Notes under the pieces: model-generated
Seen by the model: only the letters and a program-made list of their open reading frames with translations
What the model was told of the DNA's origin: nothing
Databases searched by the model: none
From: Saccharopolyspora flava
GTDB lineage: Bacteria > Actinomycetota > Actinomycetes > Mycobacteriales > Pseudonocardiaceae
Direction: 5' to 3'
Assembly (NCBI RefSeq): GCF_900116135.1
Contig: NZ_FOZX01000010.1
Location: forward strand, 62,001 to 126,000
Length of the DNA: 64,000 bases
Program-made: the position numbers and the translations under genes
Shown here: positions 9,072 through 16,950 of the stretch, one piece after another
Position numbering within the stretch: the stretch's first letter is position 1
Layout: every line of letters begins with the position of its first letter

Positions 9072-9752
9072 TCAGGGTTGTTGTTGCGGGAGTGCGGTGA
9101 GCTCTTGGGTGACCTGGACGAGGTCGTCTCCGGTGATGTCGGCGGGGGTGAACACCTCGGCGTAGTGGCCTTCCAGGCGGGCGGCCCAGCCGGTGGTGAG
9201 CCCGGCCCGCTTCGCGCCGTGGCAGTCGAAGGCGTGCACGGCGACCAGCGCGACCTCGTGCGGAGCCCGCCCGATCCGTTCGAGCGCGTGCTCGTAGACG
9301 TGGACCGGGGGTTTCCAGCTGCGGGCCTCGGCGACGCTGATGACCTGCTCGACGTGGTGGGCGAGTCCGGTGCGCTCCAGGAACGCCGAGGTGGTCTCGG
9401 CCGTGCCGTTGCTCAAGCAGACGACGGAGATCCCGGCCTCGGTCAGCACGCGCATCGCCGGTTCGGCATCGGGGTGCGCGGGCAGCGCGCCGAACCCGGC
9501 GAGCACGTGCGCGACACCGTCCTCGCTGATCCGGCCGCGCGACAGGGTCCGCAGCGTGGACGCGGCGACGGTCGGGAAGTCCGCGTAGTCCCCGGCCAGG
9601 CTCAACGCCATCCCGTCCCGCAACAACCGGTCGAACCACCGCTCCACCAGCTCGGGAGGCAACCCGGCCTCGGCGAACTGAGGCCGCAGCGGCTCCAGAG
9701 CCATGAGCGTCTCCACCACGTCGAACGCCACCACCCGCGGCCGCATCGGCAT
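9072..9752 (-). CDS. HAD-superfamily hydrolase, haloacid dehalogenase type II-like
   Basis: 226 aa. Motif I is VVAFDVVETLM near the N-terminus with the nucleophilic Asp; motif II is VVCLSNGT, motif III the Lys in EARSWKP, and motif IV lies in VALVAVHAFDCHGAKRAG, where the usual VA-x-H-x-WD pattern of type II dehalogenases appears as VAVHAFDCHGA. This places it with 2-haloacid dehalogenase-like HAD enzymes; the substrate could be a haloacid or a phosphate ester. ATG 9752 is chosen because GGGGAGGGG precedes it and the upstream in-frame extension is not protein-like. It is divergent from the cargo-like gene at 9893, with a 140-bp spacer between them. Confidence 0.85.
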   Translation of the reverse strand: MPMRPRVVAFDVVETLMALEPLRPQFAEAGLPPELVERWFDRLLRDGMALSLAGDYADFPTVAASTLRTLSRGRISEDGVAHVLAGFGALPAHPDAEPAMRVLTEAGISVVCLSNGTAETTSAFLERTGLAHHVEQVISVAEARSWKPPVHVYEHALERIGRAPHEVALVAVHAFDCHGAKRAGLTTGWAARLEGHYAEVFTPADITGDDLVQVTQELTALPQQQP

Positions 9753-9892
9753 GCCGGCCCCTCCCCGAACTCGACGACAACGCCGCCCCGATTCGTACCG
9801 CCCCGCGCAACACCACGCCAGAGAGCGATCTGCCCGCACCTCTGCCCTTCGGTGCCTGGTGATGTGGGGGCCGGGAGGTGAGTCTGGGAGCG

Positions 9893-11371
9893 ATGGGCAA
9901 TGCGCGGAGCTCGGAACGAGGGAGGGACGCCCGGGTTGAGGCGTCCCGGGCTGGCGGGCATCAGAGGGCTTCGGGTGTCGCGCCGGGGGATTTGCTGGGG
10001 TTGCAGCGTGTGGTTGGGAATCGGGCTGCGAGTGCTGTGGTGCAGCGGGCGGGGGAGCGGTCGGTGGCCGCGCCGGACGGCGGTTGGTGGTTGGGCAAGC
10101 AGGTCAGCGCCCGGAAGTTGGAGTCCGACCTGATGCGGCGGCTGAAGCAAGGACCGCTGTTCAGCGCTGACGAGGTGCGTGCCATCCGGGAGCAGGAGCG
10201 GGGCTGGTTGGCGTTGACCGGGATCGGCACCTACGACGACGCCGTGGCCTACTCCCGCAACGGCGAGTACTACGACTGGCTCCGGCTCTCCCCGGGCAAG
10301 CGGCTGCTCATCGCCACGCTGGAGTTCCGGGAACGGGTGCGCGGCGGGGAGCAGGGCAGCCCCGCCTACACCCTCGGCCGCACGCTGACCGCGAACACGC
10401 TGGATCCGAGTGGCCGCGCACCGCTGGACGCCGAGCGGGACGCGCAGATCCGCAACGCCTTCGTCGACACCCTGCACCCGGCGGAACCCACCGGGCGCAG
10501 CGACCCCGCGGCCGAGGCGAAGCAGGCCAACGCGCAACAGCTGCTGACCAGGGTGTTCCTGATCCTGCAGAACGGCCTGAAGATTCGGCCCGGTCCCGGC
10601 CAGGAGCACATCGACTACCGCGACGGCGACGTGGCGCGGGCGCTCGCGCACGGCGGGCGAGTCAACATCCGGATTCCGCCGCTGTCCGGGGAAGTCCCCG
10701 GCTGCTACGAACTGGCGCAGTGGCTGGAGATCACCGATGAGCGCGGCGAGCTCACCGACCGGGTCAGCGAACGTACGTACGCGACCCATTACCAGTCGAT
10801 CGGGCGCGAACGAGGGGATCGCGAGGGGAAGTTCAAGGAACGCGGCGGCTTGATCTCCTCGGCGCGCAACCTGGCCACGCAGCTCACCAAGGATCCGGTG
10901 CTGGTGCTGGGGATGAACGCGGGCATGACCGGGTTGAACAAGTTCGACTGCAACGGTGATGTGGTCATGCCCGACGGTGCGCACGGACACCTGCTGCTGA
11001 TCTACACGCCACCGCAGCCGAACACGGCGGGTTCGCTGGTCGTCGGGCTGGAGACGCTCGCACCCGGCAACCACAACAGTCCCGTCGGCTACGAGCACAC
11101 TTGGCGTTCGACGGAAGCCAGGGCCAACCCCGAGTCCAGCGTGCACGGCCACAAGCAGGACAAGATCGGCGCGGGCAAGCTGAGCGAGAACCAGCGCTAC
11201 GTCAACCTCGCCGAGTTCGGTGGCCCGGAGACGCCCTGGCCGAAGTTCCTGCGGGACGTGGAACGCGACTACAAAGCGAGGATGAGCGCGGCCCGCGATG
11301 TCGACGAACAACGAGAGCTGGTCACCCGGCTCGTCGGCCCTCGCGGCGAGGGTCGCTTCCCGCAGGCCTGA
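9893..11371 (+). CDS. Putative eCIS-cargo-like protein (LQR-xxGN motif) with unknown C-terminal domain
   Basis: 492 aa. Residues 37-52 read LQRVVGNRAASAVVQR, the short N-terminal motif (LQR-xxGN-xx-hydrophobic-QR) that recurs in actinomycete proteins linked to extracellular contractile injection systems, usually in front of DUF4157 or a toxin domain. Here DUF4157 is absent and the motif is followed by a roughly 430-residue soluble region I do not recognise. Conserved-looking polar motifs are GCYELAQWLEI, FDCNGDVVMPDGAHGHLLLI and NHNSPVGYEHTW, in the order Cys...His...Asn/His, which would suit a thiol-hydrolase-type fold, but that is speculation. No signal peptide. GTG 9878 is an alternative start. 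No injection-system structural genes are in the window; a second protein of this class is at 27581. Confidence 0.8.
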   Translation: MGNARSSERGRDARVEASRAGGHQRASGVAPGDLLGLQRVVGNRAASAVVQRAGERSVAAPDGGWWLGKQVSARKLESDLMRRLKQGPLFSADEVRAIREQERGWLALTGIGTYDDAVAYSRNGEYYDWLRLSPGKRLLIATLEFRERVRGGEQGSPAYTLGRTLTANTLDPSGRAPLDAERDAQIRNAFVDTLHPAEPTGRSDPAAEAKQANAQQLLTRVFLILQNGLKIRPGPGQEHIDYRDGDVARALAHGGRVNIRIPPLSGEVPGCYELAQWLEITDERGELTDRVSERTYATHYQSIGRERGDREGKFKERGGLISSARNLATQLTKDPVLVLGMNAGMTGLNKFDCNGDVVMPDGAHGHLLLIYTPPQPNTAGSLVVGLETLAPGNHNSPVGYEHTWRSTEARANPESSVHGHKQDKIGAGKLSENQRYVNLAEFGGPETPWPKFLRDVERDYKARMSAARDVDEQRELVTRLVGPRGEGRFPQA

Positions 11372-11373
11372 CG

Positions 11374-12309
11374 TCAGCCGACCTCGAGGACGAGCTTGCC
11401 GCCGGGCTTGCCGGACAGGCTCAGCTCTGCGGCCTCGCGCCACTTCTCCAGCGGGTAGGTCCCGGCGATCGGGATCGAGAACCGGCCCTCGGCGGCCAGT
11501 TGCGCGTACTCGCCGAGGACGTGGTTGTGGTACTCGTGGCCCTCCTCGCCAAACTGGAACCGCACGCCGAGTTCCTGCGCCGCCTCGAAATCGCTCATGG
11601 TGAGCGCGTTTTCGGGACGCGTCACGGTCTTGACCACCTCGGGCAGCGAGTTGCTGACCGGCGCGGCGTCGAAGGCCAGATCCACCGGGCCACCGGCGAT
11701 CTCGCGCACGCGCTCGCCCATCCCGTCGCCGTAGGTGGTGACCTCGGCGCCCAGCGCCCGCAGCGCGTCGGCGTGGGTCGTGCCTGCCGTGGCGATCACG
11801 CGGGCGCCGTAGCGCAGCGCGATCTGAGTCGCCGCGAACCCCACGGTGCTGCCCGCGCCGTGGACCAGCACGGTCAGCCCCTGCGCGGCATCGCGGCGCA
11901 CGCCCAGTCCGTGCAGGCCACGGTGAGCGGTCTCCACGGCCATCGGCAGGGCGGCGGCCTCCGCCGGGTCCAGGTTCGCGGGTCGCGGGAACCAGACGTC
12001 CAGGAGTGCCTGGTCGGACGCGCCCGCCGTCGGCCCGGTGAACGGCACCGGGCCGAACACCTCGTCACCTGCGGCGACGTCGGTGACCCCGTCGCCCACC
12101 GCGTCGACCGTGCCCGCGACCTCCAGGCCGATGCCCCTGGGCAGGTCGCCGGGGAACAGCCCGCCGGCCAGCGCCCAGTCCGCCGGGGTCAGCCCGCAGG
12201 ACCGCACGGAGACCCGGATCTGCGCAGGTCCCGGGGTGGGTGCTTCGACCTCCTCGAGCTGCAGGACGTCGAGCGCGGGACCGGTCTGGTGAAAGCGAAG
12301 GCTTCGCAC
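11374..12309 (-). CDS. Zinc-independent MDR-family NADP-dependent oxidoreductase
   Basis: 311 aa, medium-chain dehydrogenase/reductase of the quinone oxidoreductase type. The N-terminal GroES-like fold contains CGLTPADWALAGGLFPGDLP and GLEVAGTVDAVGDGV; the Rossmann domain has VLVHGAGSTVGFAATQIA (AxGxVG-like). Catalytic-zinc ligands are absent, as expected for quinone reductases. GTG 12309 is chosen because GGGAGG lies 6 nt upstream; an upstream in-frame extension would run through the operator. It is transcribed away from the TetR gene at 12402, and the two share the double operator at 12331-12388, so it is almost certainly that repressor's target and may detoxify the inducing electrophile or quinone. 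Confidence 0.9.
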   Translation of the reverse strand: MRSLRFHQTGPALDVLQLEEVEAPTPGPAQIRVSVRSCGLTPADWALAGGLFPGDLPRGIGLEVAGTVDAVGDGVTDVAAGDEVFGPVPFTGPTAGASDQALLDVWFPRPANLDPAEAAALPMAVETAHRGLHGLGVRRDAAQGLTVLVHGAGSTVGFAATQIALRYGARVIATAGTTHADALRALGAEVTTYGDGMGERVREIAGGPVDLAFDAAPVSNSLPEVVKTVTRPENALTMSDFEAAQELGVRFQFGEEGHEYHNHVLGEYAQLAAEGRFSIPIAGTYPLEKWREAAELSLSGKPGGKLVLEVG

Positions 12310-12330
12310 TTCATGCCTCCCAAGTTCGAA

Positions 12331-12388
12331 GTGACAGCAGATGCTGTCATCACTCACGGTACCAGGTGATGACAGCATCTGCTGTCAC
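12331..12388. promoter_or_regulatory. Double TetR operator, 23-bp perfect inverted repeat
   Basis: Two identical boxes in inverted orientation, each itself palindromic: TGACAGCAGATGCTGTCA at 12332-12349 and TGACAGCATCTGCTGTCA at 12370-12387. With flanking bases the arms extend to 23 bp (12331-12353 and 12366-12388) with no mismatch. Box 2 lies immediately upstream of a candidate -10 (TACGAT, 12390-12395) 6 nt before the TetR ATG, so repressor binding would block that promoter; box 1 lies over the promoter of the divergent oxidoreductase. Confidence 0.88.
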
Positions 12389-12401
12389 CTACGATGGCCC
12401 C

Positions 12402-12959
12402 ATGGCACGCTGGGAGGGCAACACGCGCAGCCGCTTGGAACGAGCGGCCCTGGACCTGTTCACCGAGCAGGGCTACGACCGCACGACCGTCAGCCAGATC
12501 GCGCAGCGCGCGAACCTCACCGAACGCTCCTTCTACCGCTGGTTCAGCGACAAGCGCGAAGCCCTCTTCGGCGGCAGCGAGGAACTGGAGCAACGCCTCG
12601 TGGCGGAGATCGGCACGGTTCCCGAAGGCGAGAGCGCTCTCGACACCCTCATGATCGCCCTCGCCGCAGGCCCGGAAGTGTTCCGCCCCAAGGACTTCCT
12701 CCGCGAACGCTCAGCGCTCATCGCCGCGAACCCGGCCCTGCGCGAACGCGAACTCGTCAAGCTCGCCGCCCTCGGCGAAGCCCTCACCGAAGCCCTGACG
12801 GAACGAGGCCACGACCCCCAAACCGCCCGCCTCGCCACCGAAGCAGCCCTCGCCATCGCCCGCCTCGCCGGAGAGCGCTGGGCCGCCGACGACACCACCA
12901 CCTACGACGAAGCCCTCACCACCAGCAGAACAGACCTGCGCAACATCCTCACCAGTTGA
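12402..12959 (+). CDS. TetR/AcrR family transcriptional repressor
   Basis: 185 aa. The N-terminal helix-turn-helix is typical: RLERAALDLFTEQGYDRTTV, SQIAQRANLTERSFYRWFSDKREALF. The C-terminal ligand domain has the VFRPKDFLRERSALIAANPALRERE segment seen in actinomycete TetR proteins that control redox enzymes. ATG 12402 comes 6 nt after a candidate -10, so the mRNA may be leaderless; in-frame upstream codons would overlap the operator. Divergent from the MDR oxidoreductase, with the shared double operator implying autorepression and control of that enzyme. Ligand unknown. Confidence 0.92.
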   Translation: MARWEGNTRSRLERAALDLFTEQGYDRTTVSQIAQRANLTERSFYRWFSDKREALFGGSEELEQRLVAEIGTVPEGESALDTLMIALAAGPEVFRPKDFLRERSALIAANPALRERELVKLAALGEALTEALTERGHDPQTARLATEAALAIARLAGERWAADDTTTYDEALTTSRTDLRNILTS

Positions 12960-13014
12960 TCTGGCGGTTCCGTATCGTGCCGGGGTCGGGTCGTTGCGGG
13001 TGGAAGGTGATGTT

Positions 13015-14316
13015 GTGGTGGATGCGGCCGGGGCCAGGTCGGCGAAGCCCGTTCGGGCGGCGGCGGGAAGCTTCGTGGGGGCGGTGGTGGAGTGGTACGA
13101 CTTCCTGCTCTACGGGATCGTTGCGGCGGTCGTGTTCAACGACGCGTTCTTTCCCGACATCAGCCCGCTCGCCGGGACGCTCGCGGCGTTCGCCACGTTC
13201 GGTGTCGGGTTCATCTTCCGGCCGCTGGGCGGGGTGTTCTTCGGGCACTTCGGCGACAAGATCGGGCGCAAGACGATGCTGGTGTGGACGGTGTCGATCA
13301 TGGGTGTGTCCACCGCCCTGATCGGGCTGCTGCCGACCTACGCCAGCGTCGGGTGGTGGGCGCCGTTGCTGCTGGTCGTGCTGCGCGCGATCCAGGGTTT
13401 TGCCGTGGGTGGCGAGTGGGGTGGTGCGGCGCTGATGGCCGTCGAGAACGCGCCGGCGAAGCTCAAGGCGTTCTTCAGCAGCGGCGTGCAGGTCGGCTAC
13501 TCGGTCGGACTCCTGCTGGCCACCGGCGTGGCGGCCGGGATGCAGGCGTTCACCAGCGACTCCGCGTTCCACAGCTGGGGCTGGCGGGTCCCGTTCCTGA
13601 TCAGCGTCGTGTTCGTGGCGATCGCGCTGTGGATCCGCGCCGGCGTGCCGGAGAGCGAGGTGTTTCGCGAGCAGGCTACCGAGCGGAAGCTGCCGGTCCT
13701 CGACGCCCTCAAGCGGCACCCGGCCGCGTTCTTCCAGATCATCGGGCTGCGGCTGGGTGAGCTGCTGACGATGTACATCGTCACGACCTTCGCGCTGGCC
13801 TACGCGACCAAGCAGTACGGCTTCGACTCCGGGTTCATGCTCACCGTCGCGTTGCTGGTCGGCGGCATCGGCATCGTCACGATCCCGCTGTTCGCCTGGA
13901 TCTCCGACCGCTACGGCCACAAACCCGTGTTCATCACCGGCGCGGTGATCGGTGCGCTCGGCGCCGTGCCCTACTTCCTGTCCATGCAGGCGGGCTCGGA
14001 GATCCTCGTCGTGGTCTGCTCGGTCGTGCTGGTCAACATCGCGCACGACCTGATCGTCTGCGTGCAGCAACCCCTGCTCACCGAGCTGTTCGGCGCCGAA
14101 TACCGCTACAGCGGAGCCGGATTGGGCTACCAGGTCGCCGCAGCGATCGGCGGCGGGTTCACCCCCGCCATCGCGACGGCGCTCGTCCTGCTCGGCGACG
14201 GCGACTGGCACTGGGTCGCCGCCTACCTCGCCGCCGGATGCCTCATCTCAGCCCTGGTCGCACTCACCCTCAAACCGGCCGACCGCGCCGTGGAATCCAC
14301 CCGCACCTCCGCCTGA
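13015..14316 (+). CDS. MFS transporter, metabolite:H+ symporter (MHS) type
   Basis: 433 aa with about 12 membrane helices. MHS-type signatures: AAGSFVGAVVEWYDFLLYG at the N-terminus, GFIFRPLGGVFFGHFGDKIGRK (the loop 2-3 motif), LRAIQGFAVGGEWGGAALM in helix 4, and ISDRYGHKPVF in the central repeat. Related carriers import organic acids, shikimate, proline/betaine or alpha-ketoglutarate with protons. GTG 13015 is chosen because GGAAGG lies 6 nt upstream; TATCGT at 12973-12978 is a candidate -10. It follows the TetR gene by 55 bp on the same strand but has its own promoter signal. Substrate unknown. Confidence 0.88.
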   Translation: MVDAAGARSAKPVRAAAGSFVGAVVEWYDFLLYGIVAAVVFNDAFFPDISPLAGTLAAFATFGVGFIFRPLGGVFFGHFGDKIGRKTMLVWTVSIMGVSTALIGLLPTYASVGWWAPLLLVVLRAIQGFAVGGEWGGAALMAVENAPAKLKAFFSSGVQVGYSVGLLLATGVAAGMQAFTSDSAFHSWGWRVPFLISVVFVAIALWIRAGVPESEVFREQATERKLPVLDALKRHPAAFFQIIGLRLGELLTMYIVTTFALAYATKQYGFDSGFMLTVALLVGGIGIVTIPLFAWISDRYGHKPVFITGAVIGALGAVPYFLSMQAGSEILVVVCSVVLVNIAHDLIVCVQQPLLTELFGAEYRYSGAGLGYQVAAAIGGGFTPAIATALVLLGDGDWHWVAAYLAAGCLISALVALTLKPADRAVESTRTSA

Positions 14317-14375
14317 ACGAGCCTGCACATCGCTGCGCGGCCCGGGCGGATGTCGAGTCCGCCCGGGCCTTCCCG

Positions 14376-14585
14376 TTATCGGGGGCGCTCTTCGACGACT
14401 GCGATGACGTCGCCGTCGACCGCGGGCGGCTGTGCGCCGTCCCTGCGCAGCACTTGGGCGAGCCGGTCGCAAACCCGCGCGAGCTCTTCGTGCTCGTCCC
14501 GGGTGGTGTGACCGGCTTCGACGTTGTCCACGGCCGAGGCGATCGCCACGAGCGCTCCGCGCATGACGTTCGCGATGGTGTTCAC
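14376..14585 (-). CDS. Small conserved protein downstream of zinc-finger gene
   Basis: 69 aa, starting at a GTG that overlaps the stop of the upstream gene (GTGA), so it is translationally coupled. The sequence is helical and charged (MRGALVAIASAVDNVEAGH, EHEELARVCDRLAQVLRRDG) with no membrane segment. I do not recognise the family. Its place with the Cys-rich protein and the divergent XRE/DUF397 pair suggests it belongs to that regulatory module. Confidence 0.7.
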   Translation of the reverse strand: MNTIANVMRGALVAIASAVDNVEAGHTTRDEHEELARVCDRLAQVLRRDGAQPPAVDGDVIAVVEERPR

Positions 14586-14812
14586 GGCGCCACCGGTGGC
14601 GCGGGCGGCATCGGAACACCGGCGAGTTCGTGGGTGACGACGTTGCAGGCCGCGCACGTGGGCAAGAACCACGCCTCCGCGCAGGTGTCGGCGATCTCCG
14701 CCGATCCGCAGAGCGCCTGGAACTGCTGTCCGTCGGCGGGCACGCCGGTGGTGGCGTGTCTGCTGGTGCTGCCCGGTCGCCAGCTGAACGGGTGCGGCCT
14801 AAAGCTCGTCAT
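14582..14812 (-). CDS. Small Cys-rich (zinc-finger-like) protein
   Basis: 76 aa. It contains LCGSAEI and WFLPTCAACNVVTHELAG, giving Cys...Cys-x2-Cys...His, the pattern of small zinc-binding proteins often encoded beside XRE-DUF5753/DUF397 genes in actinomycetes. The N-terminus (MTSFRPHPFSWRPGSTSRHA) is basic. First gene of a two-gene operon with 14376-14585; divergent from the XRE regulator at 14935 across about 120 bp. Function unknown; a role as a regulatory partner is inference from position. Confidence 0.75.
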   Translation of the reverse strand: MTSFRPHPFSWRPGSTSRHATTGVPADGQQFQALCGSAEIADTCAEAWFLPTCAACNVVTHELAGVPMPPAPPVAP

Positions 14813-14921
14813 CGAGTCCCCAGTGCGTTGTGATCATTGGAACGGGTAACAGAGTGACAGGTGGTAACGACCCGGGCAACGAACCGTTCGGGTGATCTAC
14901 CTGCACGAACGGGCGTCTGGT

Positions 14922-14927
14922 TATGCT
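14922..14927 (+). promoter_or_regulatory. Candidate -10 of a leaderless promoter for the XRE gene
   Basis: TATGCT ends 7 nt before the ATG at 14935, so transcription would start at or next to the A of the start codon. No ribosome-binding site precedes the ATG. Similar TAnnnT hexamers lie 6-7 nt before the starts at 12402, 16131 and 16951. Confidence 0.5.
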
Positions 14928-14934
14928 CCGGTAC

Positions 14935-15792
14935 ATGGCTGGTAACACCCGGCGAACCATCAAGGCCCGCGTCTTCGGAGCCGAACTCCGCGCTGCCCGC
15001 GAGGCTTCCGGCCTCGGACTGCGCGGCCTCGCCGCACTTCTGGACACCTCGCACGCAACCGTGTCCCGCTGGGAAACCGGCGCCCGGCGGCCGGGAGTTG
15101 CCGAGGTCGCCGCGTACTTGCAGGCGGTTCGGGCATCGGCGGAGGTGCGCGACCGGCTCCTCGAGATCGCGGGCGAACCCGACGCGCCGCGGTGGCTGTC
15201 GATCGGAATGCCCGAGCAACCACGTCAGCTCGCGACGCTGCTGGAGATAGAGCGCGCGGCTACCAGGATCACGACCGTTTCGCCCTTGCTGGTACCAGGT
15301 CTGATGCAGACCGCGGATTACGCGCGGGAGATCATGATCGCGGCCGAGGTTCCCGCTTCCGAGATCGACACGCGGGTGGCTGTGCGGCTGGGGCGCCGTG
15401 ACGCCATCAACCGGAAGAAACCGGCGCAACTGCACGCCTTCGTCGGTGAACTCGCGCTCCGCCAGGAGATCGGCGGCGACGAGACCATGGCTGATCAGCT
15501 GCGTGAACTGCTGAAGCTCGCCGAGCAGCCCAACGTCGAGTTGCGGGTGGTGCCGATCCGCACGGGGTGGCATGCCGGTCTTGAAGGCCCGTTCGTCCTG
15601 GTCGAGTTCGACGATCGCGACCCGGTGATCAGCATCGAGAATCGCGTCAGCGCGATTTATCTCGACGAACCCGAAGATGTCTCGGCATACCGCGCTGCAT
15701 TGCCTAGGGTTGAGCAGGTGGCGATGAGTCCAGCGGAGTCCAGCTCGTTCATCGCCGACATCGTCAAGGAACGGGAGGAACAGGATGCATGA
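14935..15792 (+). CDS. XRE family regulator with DUF5753 domain
   Basis: 285 aa. The helix-turn-helix is in the first 65 residues (GAELRAAREASGLGLRGLAA, LLDTSHATVSRWETGARRP). The C-terminal two thirds is the DUF5753 sensor-like domain, recognisable by ITTVSPLLVPGLMQTADYAREI, VAVRLGRRDAINR, LRVVPIRTGWHAGLEGPFVLVEF and VIYLDEPEDV-type segments. This family is greatly expanded in actinomycetes and pairs with a DUF397 protein; WhiJ-type members influence development and antibiotic production. ATG 14935 is favoured over ATG 14923 because the latter is inside the candidate -10. The DUF397 start overlaps its last codons. Confidence 0.92.
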   Translation: MAGNTRRTIKARVFGAELRAAREASGLGLRGLAALLDTSHATVSRWETGARRPGVAEVAAYLQAVRASAEVRDRLLEIAGEPDAPRWLSIGMPEQPRQLATLLEIERAATRITTVSPLLVPGLMQTADYAREIMIAAEVPASEIDTRVAVRLGRRDAINRKKPAQLHAFVGELALRQEIGGDETMADQLRELLKLAEQPNVELRVVPIRTGWHAGLEGPFVLVEFDDRDPVISIENRVSAIYLDEPEDVSAYRAALPRVEQVAMSPAESSSFIADIVKEREEQDA

Positions 15793-15988
15793 TCACACCG
15801 GTCCGACCGGATGGCGCAAGAGTTCCCGCAGCTCGCAGGTCGACAACTGCGTCGAGGTGGGCCGGATCAGCGATGGCGCTGCGGTGCGCGACACCAAGGA
15901 CAGAGCGGCGGGTTTCTTCACCGCGTCCAGTGACCAGTGGTCGTCGTTCATCCGTGCGGTGAAGGCGGAGAAGTTCGATCACCAGTGA
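15785..15988 (+). CDS. DUF397 domain small protein
   Basis: 67 aa with the DUF397 hallmarks WRKSSRSSQVDNCVEV, VRDTKDRAAGFFTASSDQW and FIRAVK. It overlaps the XRE/DUF5753 gene by 8 nt, so the two are co-translated. Characterised XRE/DUF397 pairs act together as a regulator and its modulator, sometimes with toxin-antitoxin-like behaviour. A GC-rich hairpin follows 14 nt after its stop. Confidence 0.92.
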   Translation: MHDHTGPTGWRKSSRSSQVDNCVEVGRISDGAAVRDTKDRAAGFFTASSDQWSSFIRAVKAEKFDHQ

Positions 15989-16001
15989 TCACGGCTCGTC
16001 C

Positions 16002-16040
16002 GGTGCCCCCGCTCCTCTCCGCCGGGTAGGCGGGGGTGCC
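16002..16040 (+). terminator. Hairpin after the XRE-DUF397 operon
   Basis: GGTGCCCCCGC (16002-16012) pairs with GCGGGGGTGCC (16030-16040), 11 bp including two G-U pairs, with no clear U run. Probably an intrinsic terminator of the actinomycete type. Confidence 0.55.
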
Positions 16041-16130
16041 GTTGTCGTGACCGGAGATCTGGTGTCCTCTTAGCAGGTCAGGGGTACCGCGGGTGCTGAT
16101 GCCCGGTTGCCGGGAGTTACCGTGCGGGCT

Positions 16131-16892
16131 ATGGATTTCGCCGATCAGGTTGTCGTGGTGACCGGAGGCGGGCGCGGACTGGGTGCCGCGCTGGTGCGCG
16201 CGTTCGCGGGGCAGGGCGCTCGGGTCGTGATCGACTACCGCCGCAGCCGCGAGCAGGCCGAGGCGCTGGCCGACGAGCTCGGCGACCGGGTGGTCGCCGT
16301 CGCGGCCGACGTCACCGACCGGGCCCAGGTCGACGCCCTGTTCGCCGCCGCGCGTGAGCGTTTCGGGACTCCGGTGACGACCGTGGTCAACAACGCTCTC
16401 GCCGACTTCACCTTCAACGGCGACGCGCGCTCGCACGCCGACGCGATCACGTGGGAGGAGTTCTCCGGGCAGTTCGAGGGCAGCGTCCGAGGCGCGCTGA
16501 ACGTCGCGCAGGCGGCGCTGCCGGGCATGCGGGAGCTCGGGGCCGGCCGGATCGTCAACGTCGGGACGAACCTGTTCCAGAACCCGGTCGTGCCCTACCA
16601 CGACTACACGGCCGCGAAGGCCGCGCTGCTGTCGCTGACCCGCACCCTCGCCGCCGACCTCGGGCCCGAGGGGATCACGGTCAACATGGTCTCGGGCGGG
16701 CTGCTGCGCACCACCGACGCGAGCGCCGCCACCCCGGAGGAGGTGTTCGACGCGATCGCCGCGAACACGCCGCTGCGTCGCGTGGTGACTCCGGAGGAGT
16801 TCGCCGACGCGGCCCTGTTCTTCGCCTCGCCGTGGTCGCGGGCGATCACGGGTCAGAACCTGGTGGTCGACGGCGGCCTGGTCAACGACTGA
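16131..16892 (+). CDS. SDR family oxidoreductase (FabG-like)
   Basis: 253 aa short-chain dehydrogenase/reductase. Cofactor loop VVTGGGRGLGAALVRAF, cofactor-edge VAADVTD, structural NNA in VVNNALADF, and the catalytic YxxxK in YHDYTAAKAALLSLTR. The NNAG motif appears as NNAL, and the usual catalytic Ser region reads IVNVGTNLFQNP, where the Ser is replaced (GTN); this is seen in some SDR 3-oxoacyl-reductase-like proteins and may reduce activity. ATG 16131 follows TACCGT (16118-16123), suggesting a leaderless mRNA. It stands alone between the XRE module and the methyltransferase; substrate unknown. Confidence 0.88.
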   Translation: MDFADQVVVVTGGGRGLGAALVRAFAGQGARVVIDYRRSREQAEALADELGDRVVAVAADVTDRAQVDALFAAARERFGTPVTTVVNNALADFTFNGDARSHADAITWEEFSGQFEGSVRGALNVAQAALPGMRELGAGRIVNVGTNLFQNPVVPYHDYTAAKAALLSLTRTLAADLGPEGITVNMVSGGLLRTTDASAATPEEVFDAIAANTPLRRVVTPEEFADAALFFASPWSRAITGQNLVVDGGLVND

Positions 16893-16950
16893 CCGAGTCG
16901 ATCACGTCGAGTGGCTGATCGGTCGCTGCCCGTTCCGATACGGTGTGATC

